Position numbers and translations under genes: made by a program. From contig OY723312.1 of the NCBI GenBank assembly GCA_963210315.1, forward strand, positions 1,612,001 to 1,676,000: a DNA stretch of 64,000 bases, given 5' to 3'. The notes beneath the pieces are model-generated. The model saw only the letters and a program-made list of their open reading frames with translations. It was not told the origin of the DNA and did no database searches. This document shows, piece by piece, positions 55,915 to 64,000 of the stretch. This DNA comes from Rhynchopus euleeides (Eukaryota > Euglenozoa > Diplonemea > Diplonemida > Diplonemidae). Numbering within the stretch: position 1 is the first letter of the stretch; every line of letters starts with the position of its first letter.

Positions 55915-56967
55915 CCCTTTAGAGACGACGGGGTAGCTAATTAATTTTCGAAATTTTGGGGTTCGCACTGTGACCGTGAGTAAGTTGGATGGATTTTGGT
56001 ATTTTCCAGGATTTTTCTTTATGGTGAACTTGGTTAGTGCAGTTCTTGTCAGGACAACAAGAGAAAGTCCCGAGAAGAATAATTTGTCTATTTTTTCTGC
56101 AGTGGCAAATCGCACCTCGTGAAAAACCCTTGAAATCCCGAAAAATTCGTTTGTGACTTGCCAACCCTAATCTGTCGTGAATCTGACGCCCGCCCCAGCC
56201 CCGCTGATGATTTCTCGGGCACAGTTGTCAAAACCCTACTCTCGGTGGCCAAACAATTGCCGGATGCTGGAGTTCAAAGCATGATAGTGCCGATAGGGAA
56301 AACCGGGTATTTTGGCGGTATTTCCGGGGTAAATGTCACCTACAGAGCCCCCCTATATATAGGGGTGGGTGGTAGGTCTGGACAGGGTGTCAACTTGCCT
56401 TCTGCCATCCAGAGGGACGAATTGACGTCTTTTTTCAAAAACTTTTTTGTCGTGAAATGCGCTGTGCGTGCCGTTTTCGAGACTGTCAGGGGTTTTGCGA
56501 AGAAAAATTTTCCTCTTGGACGAACGCGACAGGACATTTTCCAGCTAATTAGCCTTCGGCGGTCATGGGGTCTGGGCCTCCCCATCCCCACTGGGGCCAC
56601 TTCAGCCTCCCGAATCCGCGCGAAACCGCGAAATTCGGACAGAATCAGTCCAGAACAATTTCAGGTAAAAAAAATCGATCAAAAAGGTGAAAATTGTAAC
56701 ATTTTACTTGGAGTTGACATATTTTTACCCATTTTCCAGAAAATGGCCAAAATCGCAGACTTATCGAATTTTCGAGTTTTCCCCCCTGGTGGGAACATGC
56801 TTTCTGGAAACTGACATCATCAAGCACATACACTCGTGAAATGATCTTCAAGAACCCTTTTCACGGTAAAAAAAATCTCCAAAAAGGTGACATTCAAAGG
56901 TACTTACTCGTGAACCCCAAAAATAATGACTTTTCTACGCATATATGCGTAGCTCGGTCCTAAAGGG
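55915..56967. mobile_element. piggyBac-like non-autonomous element with TTAA target duplication
   Basis: TTAA at 55911-55914 and again at 56968-56971 flank a 1,053-bp unit that starts CCCTTTAGAGACGACGG and ends in the inverse of CCCTTTAGGACCGAG. Subterminal blocks (TTTTGGGGTTC, GTGAGTAAGT against GGGGTTCACGAGTAAGTACC) are also mirrored. TTAA duplication with CCC-ends is the hallmark of piggyBac elements. A 218-codon open frame (56158-56814) lacks an ATG at its start and shows no transposase motif, so the copy is probably a MITE. Base composition is more AT-rich than its surroundings. Confidence 0.88.
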
Positions 56968-57214
56968 TTAAATCATGGGGTTTTCGGCAGATTTTCAGAT
57001 TCTCAATCGTAAAAAACCCCTGTTCTTCCCCCTCTAAAATGGGGGTGGCACAGCGTCGTTCTACCACACGAGAGGGTCGTTTTTGGCATCAACGGATCAA
57101 ACCCTCTTCACGGTGACCCTACTCAAATTTTTTTGAGTCACTGGGGGCCATTTACTGTGCGTCAAAGTGTCGACGATTGGCCACCTTTTTGGTGCCGTGG
57201 CTGGTGGGTGGCCA

Positions 57215-57430
57215 TGGGCACACGCTAGCTGGGGGGTCTGGGGGGCAGAGCCCCCCAGCCGCCGGAGGCCACGGTAGTGAGCATATGTTCCTGCAAAACC
57301 ATACTCTCTTCGACGTCGACCGTCGAACCAGTGTAGCCGGGTTGACGCTTTGTCGGGGCTTACCAATCGTCGACCCAGTAAAACTGGTCGACGCGTTTTT
57401 ATGGGGGGTGGAAACCCGGGTTTGCGGGTT
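57215..57430 (-). repeat. G-rich hairpin repeat, copy 3, single core
   Basis: On the minus strand: GTTTCCACCCCCCATAAAAA, GTCGACCAGTTTTACTGGGT, GACGTCGAAGAGAGTATGG, then one core with CTACCGTGGCCTCCGGCGG. The second core and the AACCAAGTCCTTGCG end are absent. Confidence 0.8.
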
Positions 57431-57439
57431 TACGTGAGT

Positions 57440-58465
57440 ACCCCAAAGCAAGGTGGCACCAGAATGTGCCTTCGACTTTTGCCGAAACTCTCATTTGTGA
57501 GGCCTTTCCTGTCGTGGGTGGGGTTTTGCTGTTTCAACTGTTGTGAGTTGTGTGTGGAGCTGGTGGGTGATGGGGAAAAGACTGGAAAGTCCTGTCGTGC
57601 TGTGGCTGATTAGTGGGGCTAGCGCAGCAGGTCTCTCATTCATTCACACCAAGGTAGTTCCCATCCTCACAGTTTTTCTTTCTCTGCAGATTTCCCGAGA
57701 CTGGGACCCCCAAAAAAGGGGGAAAAAACCCCCAAGAAAAAACCAGGCCTGGGCGGGGAACGAGCCCTTTTTCCAGGTTTTTTGAGTCGGGGAACCAGGT
57801 TTTTTCTAAGATTTTTTACAAGGGATTTTTTGCTCGCCCCCCCACAGTTTCCAGGCGCGTGCCCGTCAGGCGGGACTTTTTCTCTGATTTCTCTCCGCGT
57901 CATCATGTGACAGCTCTTGAGTGATGCCCAGAGATGCTTGCGGCAGAGAGTGCCCCTCATGCGCGTTACAGCTGAAAATGAATGAGGATCATCTGGCACT
58001 CGTTCTCATCGGGGGTTGTGCTCCGCAGGGACTCAATACACCTTGGCACTCTCGCAGGGCTGGACATGCCAGCAGCTGGAGGACAGTTACAAAGCTGCCA
58101 CTCCCCGACGCCACCCACCTGCTGGCCCCTTCAGGTCTGAAAGCCCAAAAGCTCCCGGGGATTTTTGCAGTGGTGCGCACCATATTCAGCGCAGTAGGGT
58201 GATCTCTCCGATTTTCCAAAACTGCTGGTTTACTGGTTTGGGGAACGGTCGTCGGCAGACCGTTGAAATGCCCGTGTTAGCAAGGCACACTCACGTTTCA
58301 GGTAGCGTGTCGCGTGTCACGCATGTCGCGAACGCGGCAAGTGTACCTCCCAGGTGGGGAAGCCCGACCTCCTGTCCGATGTCAGTCAGGCTTCGAAGAA
58401 GCGCTTCATGGATGCGGCGCTGACCTCCTGCGCTGCACTGTACCCGGGGAAGTGAGATAGATGGA
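57440..58465. other. Stretch without recognisable gene
   Basis: Several runs of A, T and C and a CCCAGGTTTTTT-like block near 57720-57830 that is echoed at 58920-58990. No convincing protein. Confidence 0.4.
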
Positions 58466-58469
58466 CGGG

Positions 58470-58715
58470 TACACGCTACATGGGGGGTCTGGGGGGCGGA
58501 GCCCCCCAGCCGCCGGAGGCCACGGTAGCGAACACCTGTTCGTGTGGGCGTACAGATTCTGTGCGAGTTGGCTGCGTCCTCAGAGGCGACTGGAGTGGTT
58601 GGACCCCGACCTGATGGGATTCGAAGGGCTTGAGTACGAGACGTACGCCACAGGGGGGTCTGGGGGGCGGAGCCCCCCAGCCGCCGTAGGCCACGGTAGT
58701 GAACGTCTGGCTCTC
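58470..58715 (-). repeat. G-rich hairpin dimer repeat, copy 4
   Basis: Two cores on the minus strand (58478-58530 and 58651-58704) spaced about 173 bp, as in copies 1, 2 and 5. The 5' GTCGAC-rich part is missing. One core has a GTAGGCC variant. Confidence 0.8.
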
Positions 58716-59464
58716 CAGTTGGCCAGCAAGGCGAACGGTACGGGGGACAGACTTCCCTTCCATCCTTGTGCGCGCCCTGTCGACTGGGGAAAACTTAGAA
58801 AAAGTTTTCTCCTCTGCGAAACAACCTTAGAAAAAAATTCCCCTAACAAAATTCTTAGAAAAAAACTTTTTTTTCCCTTACAAAAATTCTTAGAAAAAAG
58901 TTCAGAATCCTGAAAGTGGGGAACAAGCCCCCCAGTTAGGAACAGCCCTGGAAAAAACAGGGGGTTTTTTTTGGGGGTTTTTTTCCTGGGGCCGAAATCC
59001 TCAATCTCAATCATGATTTACTGGGGGGGGGCAAATACAAGCATATATGCTTGTATTAAGCGTGCCAGCTCGCATAATGCGGGGCTTTCTGGAAAAATTA
59101 TAAATGGCTATACTGCGAATACAAGCATACTAAAAACCCAATTTTTGTTGACCAGGCTAATACAAGCATACATGCTTGTATTAGCCTGGTACACGGTGGA
59201 CTCCAGCGGGGGTAGGGTAACCCTTTTCGGGAGTCTCAACTAGGGGGAGTCCAACTCCCGCTAGCGGGAGTATAGACTCCCGCTAGCGGGAGTCTATACT
59301 CCCGCTAGGGGGAGTCTGACTCCCCCTAGCGGGAGTCTTTTCACCTATTTTCACTCATTTTTCCCATGATACCTATGCAATGTGGCACTCGTCACTGAAG
59401 TACAGCCACACCAAACGAAACGGACGTTTCCACCCATCCCAGCTCGCAGACCTGATTCACAAAA

Positions 59465-59845
59465 ATGGGGAAGACGACAACGAAGCCGGCAGCGAAGCCG
59501 GCGGCAAAGTCGATTAAGAAGAAGAAGAGCGCAGAGAGTCCCGAGGCTGCGGAGGCGACGAACATTGTGCATGATTTTTGCACGGCCTTCCCTGTTAAAA
59601 AAGGGGGCAGTGTGCTGACACTGGGATCCATTAGAAGGCTCCTAGCAACGGTGTTGAGCAAGGAGCTCCACCAGCACAGCACCCAGGTGGCCAACGCAAT
59701 CATCGCCATGTCTTCCCTGACATGGATAAGTTCGCTGTCAGGGAAGTCGCAACGATGCGGAAGGAGGGCGCTCTCCGTCATATACAAGGTGGAGGCGAAG
59801 TATGGCAAGGTGCAGGATACAAACGTGTCGTCGGGGGCAGCCTGA
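59465..59845 (+). CDS. Unrecognised basic protein in element T
   Basis: 126 residues from the first ATG. The N-terminus is Lys/Ala/Pro-rich (TTTKPAAKPAAKSIKKKKSA), like a histone tail or DNA-binding arm. A helical region follows (VLTLGSIRRLLATVLSKELH, STQVANAIIAMSSLTWISS) whose pattern faintly recalls a histone fold; I do not claim that. It may continue by splicing. Confidence 0.5.
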   Translation: MGKTTTKPAAKPAAKSIKKKKSAESPEAAEATNIVHDFCTAFPVKKGGSVLTLGSIRRLLATVLSKELHQHSTQVANAIIAMSSLTWISSLSGKSQRCGRRALSVIYKVEAKYGKVQDTNVSSGAA

Positions 59846-59994
59846 AACCGCGAATGATCGCGACACGGGCGAACGGCTTGGCACCGTGGGTCTGGATAGA
59901 TGCTGGAGTTCGGCCGGGTGAAACCGGAAGTCGCAGCAAAATTTGCCCCCCCAGATTTCTTCCTCAAACCCACCCGTGGGCTGATCCGGCCTTG

Positions 59995-60094
59995 CACGGT
60001 GGACTCCAGCGGGGGTAGGGTACCACTACCGGGTTTAACCCTTTTCGGGAGTCTCAACTAGGGGGAGTCCAACTCCCGCTAGCGGGAGTATAGA
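59995..60094 (+). repeat. Internal partial copy of the element T end
   Basis: CACGGTGGACTCCAGCGGGG, CGGGAGTCTCAACTAGGGGG and AACTCCCGCTAGCGGGAGTA repeat the left end at 59192-59275 in direct orientation, about 800 bp inside. It could come from a nested insertion of a related element or from a local duplication. Confidence 0.85.
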
Positions 60095-60110
60095 TCAGCA
60101 GTGGGCAACA

Positions 60111-60371
60111 ATGAGGCGATGCGGGGGGCGAGGGCACCGATGCTCACTGTGCGACATCCCAGAAGAACGCTGGTATCAACAGGTGCATCGATACCCGCAC
60201 CTGACTCTCTCTGAGATGAAAGAGGCTGGCTACCCCTCCCTCTTGGCAGGTGTGCTTCCCAATGCCCGCTACGTCACCCCAGCACTCCATGACTGCAAGG
60301 GGCTCGCCATGCGGCTGATCAGGGTACTGGATGACAGGGGTGGAGCTTGGGGGTTTTTTCGGGTCAGCTGA
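60111..60371 (+). CDS. Small Cys-containing frame in element T
   Basis: 86 residues from the ATG at 60111: RCGGRGHRCSLCDIPEERWY, then HLTLSEMKEAGYPSLLAGVL and TPALHDCKGLAMRLIRVLDD. The Cys-x-x-Cys and the His/Asp-rich continuation look like real protein, possibly a fragment of a larger transposition protein whose other part is the 61240 frame. No family is assigned. Confidence 0.5.
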   Translation: MRRCGGRGHRCSLCDIPEERWYQQVHRYPHLTLSEMKEAGYPSLLAGVLPNARYVTPALHDCKGLAMRLIRVLDDRGGAWGFFRVS

Positions 60372-60774
60372 CCTGATTTTCTGCAGGCCCTCACAAAAAA
60401 TCAGGTCAGGGGTAAAAAAAATGGAACACTATCGACACATGTCACTCAACACGGGGGAATGGGGAGGGGAGAGGTTGTGGTGAAACGCACACACCTCGAC
60501 CTGTGATGAGGTGAGATGTGGCTCTGCAATTACGGCACTACGCGTGCCGTAAACTCGAATGACCTGCTTTCTCCGTGTTCCATTTCCTCCTTCATTGCAT
60601 GAGGCTACAGAAAAAAAATATAGATTTTCGGGAAACCGGAAAAGTTGGCTCCTCGCCTTGGGGCCTCAAGGTGACCAGGAGGCGTTTCGTGAGCAAAGTG
60701 ACCCCAGCGACATGAGCACAGGCCTCAAACAGTCACAATAGAGGACAAATGAAGCTGCCCAACCCGTACCGTGC

Positions 60775-61035
60775 AACAGACGTTTACTACCGTGGCCTCC
60801 GGTGGCTGGGGGGCTCCGCCCCCCAGACCCCCCTGTGGCATGTGCCTGTCTTGTACCCAAGCCCTTTACATCAGGGAATCTCAGTATCCTCAGGAGGACG
60901 CAGCCAACTCACACAGAATCCGTACGCCCGCAAGTCACAGATGTTCACTACCGTGGCCTCCGGCGGCTGGGAGCTCCGCCTCCCAGACCCCCCCTACGGC
61001 ATGTGTTTGTCTTGTAACCAAGTCCTTGCGCGTCC
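60775..61035 (+). repeat. G-rich hairpin dimer repeat, copy 5, inside element T
   Basis: Two cores (60782-60832 and 60946-60994) and the AACCAAGTCCTTGCG end at 61016-61031. The GTCGAC-rich 5' part is missing. It sits between the second and third frames of element T, so it inserted after that element. Confidence 0.85.
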
Positions 61036-61239
61036 GGGGCTGCATATCGGTTCCGGTACCTCGCGGGAGGCTGGGCCCGAGCACTGATCTCTGAGACGAA
61101 CCGGGGGGGAACCCATAAGAAAAAATTGGCTGACCCGATCTGACCCGATCCAGCCCGCAACCCCATATTTCAAGCTCCACCCCTGCTGGATGAGACAACA
61201 AAAAAATATTCGACAAGACCTGTACAAACCTTGCACTGA

Positions 61240-62106
61240 ATGTGTCGCAGCATGGGACAGGTGCTCAGTTCCGGAAGGTCGTGCTTGCCTGTCACAGGAC
61301 ACACCTACAAGGGCTTGTTCCGCTACCTCTTTGTCTCCCTTGCAGACCTCATGCATTTCCGGTATGCAGACATCCCCTGGCGCTTCTGGGGATGCAAGGA
61401 TGAGTCAGCCCGGATTCCCTTCTTGCGTGCTCGGATCTCAGGGCATATATTTCACTGGTTGATGGAGCATGCCGAAAAGGGATTAACGCGCAATGCCTAC
61501 GTACACAGTCTCCATCATTGGTGGGCTCCAGAAGATGCAGTGCCTCTGCAGAACAACGACGAATTTGAAGAAGCAGAGAACGGACATCGCAAGAAAGATG
61601 CCGTTACAATCGCCAGCTCCGCAACTTACGAGAGAGATCTTGCGATGGCAGAAGAGAAGCGGCGCGCATCGGGCATGCCTTGGAAGGTTGCGCACCTGTC
61701 GCAGGACGGGATCCTCGGGTATAGAGAAGTCATCCTGTGTCCGTGTCTGCACACCCGACACGCTCATAGATTGGCTGTGTATGTTCTTTGCACACAGTTG
61801 ACACAGCTGCAGAAGGGGTTTGTGCACTGCAACACACAGGACTTCGTTGAACCCATCAGCGCGCCCTACTTCCTGTTCCGGTTCCCCGAAGGACACCGCA
61901 AATTATCGCTCTGCTTGTGCAAAATGCCAATCCCGCTGGGGGCGACTTTCACACCATTCGTGTCATCCGAGGCGACTTTGAGCACGCTTGACCAACGCGC
62001 ACAGCAGGAGGGGGATGACAGTTCTGACGAAGAAGATGAGGCCTGCAGGATGGCTTGTCTTGCCCAAGGTGTAACACAACTACGACAGGCGATGGCCGCA
62101 CTTTGA
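61240..62106 (+). CDS. Unrecognised 288-residue protein in element T
   Basis: An ATG-started frame with good protein character: YKGLFRYLFVSLADLMHFRY, IPFLRARISGHIFHWLMEHA, HSLHHWWAPEDAVPL, KVAHLSQDGILGYREVILC, then an acidic tract (QQEGDDSSDEEDEACRM) and a short helical end. Several Cys and His residues (CLHTRHAHR, LCLCKMP) could bind metal. It is the largest frame of the element and the best candidate for its mobility protein. It matches no transposase family I can name. The true start may be upstream across the inserted repeat. Confidence 0.55.
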   Translation: MCRSMGQVLSSGRSCLPVTGHTYKGLFRYLFVSLADLMHFRYADIPWRFWGCKDESARIPFLRARISGHIFHWLMEHAEKGLTRNAYVHSLHHWWAPEDAVPLQNNDEFEEAENGHRKKDAVTIASSATYERDLAMAEEKRRASGMPWKVAHLSQDGILGYREVILCPCLHTRHAHRLAVYVLCTQLTQLQKGFVHCNTQDFVEPISAPYFLFRFPEGHRKLSLCLCKMPIPLGATFTPFVSSEATLSTLDQRAQQEGDDSSDEEDEACRMACLAQGVTQLRQAMAAL

Positions 62107-62626
62107 CACCTCAAATTCTAACCGCTCACCTCCGCAGGTGTAGCCGCTACCAGGAGGATAGGTAGGTAGTCCAGAGTCCGGGGAAACTGACAGAAGCAAA
62201 ACAAGCCCCTCCCCATCCCTCTTCCACCATGATTTTACCCCCCACGCCAGTAGACTGTAACTATATCATGGGAAAAATGGATGAAAATAGGTGAAAAGAC
62301 TCCCGCTAGGGGGAGTCAGACTCCCCCTAGCGGGAGTATAGACTCCCGCTAGCGGGAGTCTTTGACACCCGCTCAGACTCCCGCTCCCAGACTCCCGCTA
62401 GGGCCGCTGGAGTCCACCGTGTAGAAAAAATTGATATTTTGTGGTGGAAACCCCCCAAAAACCCCAAAAATACCCAATATTTTCTACCAGGCTAATAGAA
62501 GCATATATGCTTCTATTAGCCTGAAAATTTTATTTAAATCCGGATTTTCATAATATGCTTGTATTCGCATGTATGCTTGTATTTGCCCCCCCCCCCCCCC
62601 AGTAAATATATCCCTGAGAAACACCT

Positions 62627-62823
62627 CAAAAGCGCCCTATCACTTCACAGCTACAACCGCTCTGATGAATTTCCTTTTGTTTGTTGCGTTGACGCTTCTA
62701 CACACAAAACCCTGAACTGATCACACCCTGAGCCTGATGAAGGGTGGGGTTAGTGTATAGAGCACGTTTGGTTGCAGCTGTGGTGGGGCGCTTTCCGCTC
62801 ACACGAGTGTGCTTAAAAAAAAA
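62627..62823 (-). mobile_element. Young solo A-B repeat of the DIRS-type element
   Basis: The reverse complement matches the A2-B2 junction of the element at 48673-48866 almost base for base over about 195 bp, from TTAAGCACACTCGTGTGAGC to GTGATAGGGCGCTTTT. It has no coding part. It lies 20 bp outside the right end of element S. Confidence 0.9.
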
Positions 62824-64000
62824 CTTAACACTTCACAGGGCCCAAAAAATCAATGCGAACGGAGGTGCCTTGGGATACAAAGCTGCTCGGAGCCGAGTTA
62901 TTACAGTTGCTGAGGGTGTGTTTTCGACCTCGAGAGTGCAAGGCGTGCGGTTTCCCCCCCCCCCCCCCCTCAGCCCCCTTCTCCCGAAATTGGGCGTATC
63001 TTGAAACGTGAAACGTATCCCAAACAGGCGTACTGTGATCTTCGTTTTCCCTTTGCTATGTTTTGTTTCTTTCACACCGACTTCCCCTCCCCACCCACCC
63101 CACGTGTGACCCCCCGCTCCCCTCTCTCTGGACCCAACGGGGGATGTTGTGACACAGGATAGCGTGCCAAGAAGAAAGTTTCTCAATACAGCGGGTCTTT
63201 CGTGGACTTCTGTGCGATGCAGGCCCGCAAATCCAACACTGCCAAACGTAACAAATTCAGAAGAAGGGGGAAAAGTATACCTTGCCTTATAGCGTATCAG
63301 TTCTCGTGCGTCGTCTTTCGTAGATGTTCTGTACGATGCGGGCCCGCTAATCCAACATAGCAAACAACAAATTCAGAAGAAGGGGGAAAAGTATACCTTG
63401 CCTTGCCTTTTGTTGATGTGGTGTGACTGTGTATGTGGGGAGACCCGCACACCACCTGCCCCAACCTTCGCCAATCGGCAAACAACCGCAACCACGTGAG
63501 GTGCTGTTTCAAACCCCCTCCCCCCCCCTATGGGTTTCGCCTCAAAACATCGTTTTTTTCATATCTTTTGTGAACCTACCAACGAACCCCCACTGCAGGT
63601 GGGGTTGAAATGGACCCAGCAGGGCCCCTCTTCTGCCCCCTCTTCCTCTCTCTGAGTGACGCCATACTTCCCCCCCCCCGTGGGATCCCCCCCCCTTTCC
63701 CACACGCGTTGTGTTTTTGTTGTTGTGCAAAAAAGAATACCATTGACCCCTCCCCCCATTGATTGCATGAACCGCGGAGGATAGCACCCAATCCCCCACT
63801 ACCCTCCCTCCCCTCCCTCCCCTCCCCCTCGCACACACACACACTGCATGCAAACCCATTGCAAGAGGGTGCTGCGGAGAGGGGGGGGAGGGAGCGGATA
63901 TTGCCTGACAACCTTCGTTATTTTTTTTTTGGCAGAACAAAACGAGTTTTTTTCCAAATCATAAAAAAGACTCGTGGCAGCCGGTATCCTGCACGCATGC
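62824..64000. other. End of window without recognisable gene
   Basis: C-rich tracts, a 115-bp tandem duplication (see 63185) and, at the last 35 bases, the start of an R1-type repeat (GACTCGTGGCAGC, GGTATCCTGCACGCATG). No coding frame is convincing. Confidence 0.45.
63185..63412. repeat. Imperfect tandem duplication, about 115 bp
   Basis: The blocks CTTTCGTGGACTTCTGTGCG / CTTTCGTAGATGTTCTGTAC and the nearly identical CAAATTCAGAAGAAGGGGGA, AAAGTATACCTTGCCTT occur at 63195-63296 and 63312-63410. The 3' half is better conserved than the 5' half. Confidence 0.85.

Larger units (their letters stand above)
59191..62422 (+). mobile_element. Inner TIR element T with hairpin-rich ends and three frames
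   Basis: Ends read ACACGGTGGACTCCAGCGG on the left and the exact inverse on the right. Subterminal regions of about 150 bp on each side are arrays of the palindrome GACTCCCGCTAGCGGGAGTC in broken and intact forms, ending in the mirrored CTTTTCACCTATTTTCA and TTTTTCCCATGATA. Three plus-strand frames (59465, 60111, 61240) lie inside, so this may be autonomous. The ends resemble the AT-rich element at 16514-17194. The superfamily is not recognised. Confidence 0.75.
59016..62607. mobile_element. Outer TIR element S, about 3.6 kb
   Basis: The left end ATTTACTGGGGGGGGGCAAA, then TACAAGCATATATGCTTGTA, is mirrored at the right end (TTTGCC, poly-C, CAGTAAAT). Further in, the AGGCTAATACAAGCATACAT hairpin occurs on both sides. 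The arms have diverged and differ in length, so this is older than the inner element it carries. No clear target duplication. Confidence 0.75.

Noticed and set aside
56158-56814. 218-codon frame inside the piggyBac-like element
   Set aside because: No ATG at its start, no transposase motif, and mixed composition; kept only as a note.
63542-63940. Gly/Arg-rich minus-strand frames at the end of the window
   Set aside because: They arise from C-rich low-complexity DNA.

Overview
The window looks like nuclear DNA of a GC-rich, repeat-laden protist. A euglenozoan, perhaps a diplonemid, fits best, but this is inferred from gene style and no species is recognised. The reasons are these. Host genes are long, almost intron-free reading frames, and all lie on the plus strand. 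The catalytic core of the first gene closely resembles trypanosomatid receptor-type adenylate cyclases. Pyrimidine tracts followed by AG, most of them almost pure C, lie just upstream of coding starts and at the ends of the three introns I can place. A dinoflagellate or chromerid origin cannot be excluded from sequence alone.

Layout. 0.6-9.9 kb is a three-gene plus-strand block: a six-pass membrane class III nucleotide cyclase (571-3654), alpha-tubulin (5693-7048), and a six-pass cyclase-like protein whose catalytic domain has lost key residues (7848-9905). 10-23.5 kb is mostly repeats. It holds a G-rich hairpin dimer repeat, a solo terminal repeat of a DIRS-type element, an unrecognised gene (about 13.4-15.4 kb) interrupted by a TIR element with a clean 7-bp target duplication, an AT-rich TIR element, a GACCCC-rich array, a long foldback, and two 5'-truncated LINE copies with a C-terminal RNase H. 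23.5-41.8 kb is one giant gene: ankyrin-type segments and thousands of low-complexity residues fused to an anoctamin (TMEM16) membrane domain. Its last part lies in three further exons behind poly-C introns, and the first intron carries a LINE 3' end.

44.1-48.9 kb is a whole-looking tyrosine-recombinase (DIRS order, PAT/Ngaro-like split direct repeats) retroelement with gag-like, recombinase and RT/RNase H frames. 49.7-53.3 kb is a 3.6-kb near-perfect inverted duplication built from two copies of one TIR element around a second TIR element. It ends about 120 bp before an ankyrin-repeat gene (53460-54203). 54.7-62.6 kb is further mobile DNA: a small unit with two short frames, a piggyBac-like TTAA-flanked element, G-rich hairpin repeats, and a nested 3.6-kb TIR element with three unrecognised frames. 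The window ends in repeats with no gene.

The cyclase and cyclase-like proteins share membrane layout and could act as partners or regulators. No other functional links between host genes are visible.
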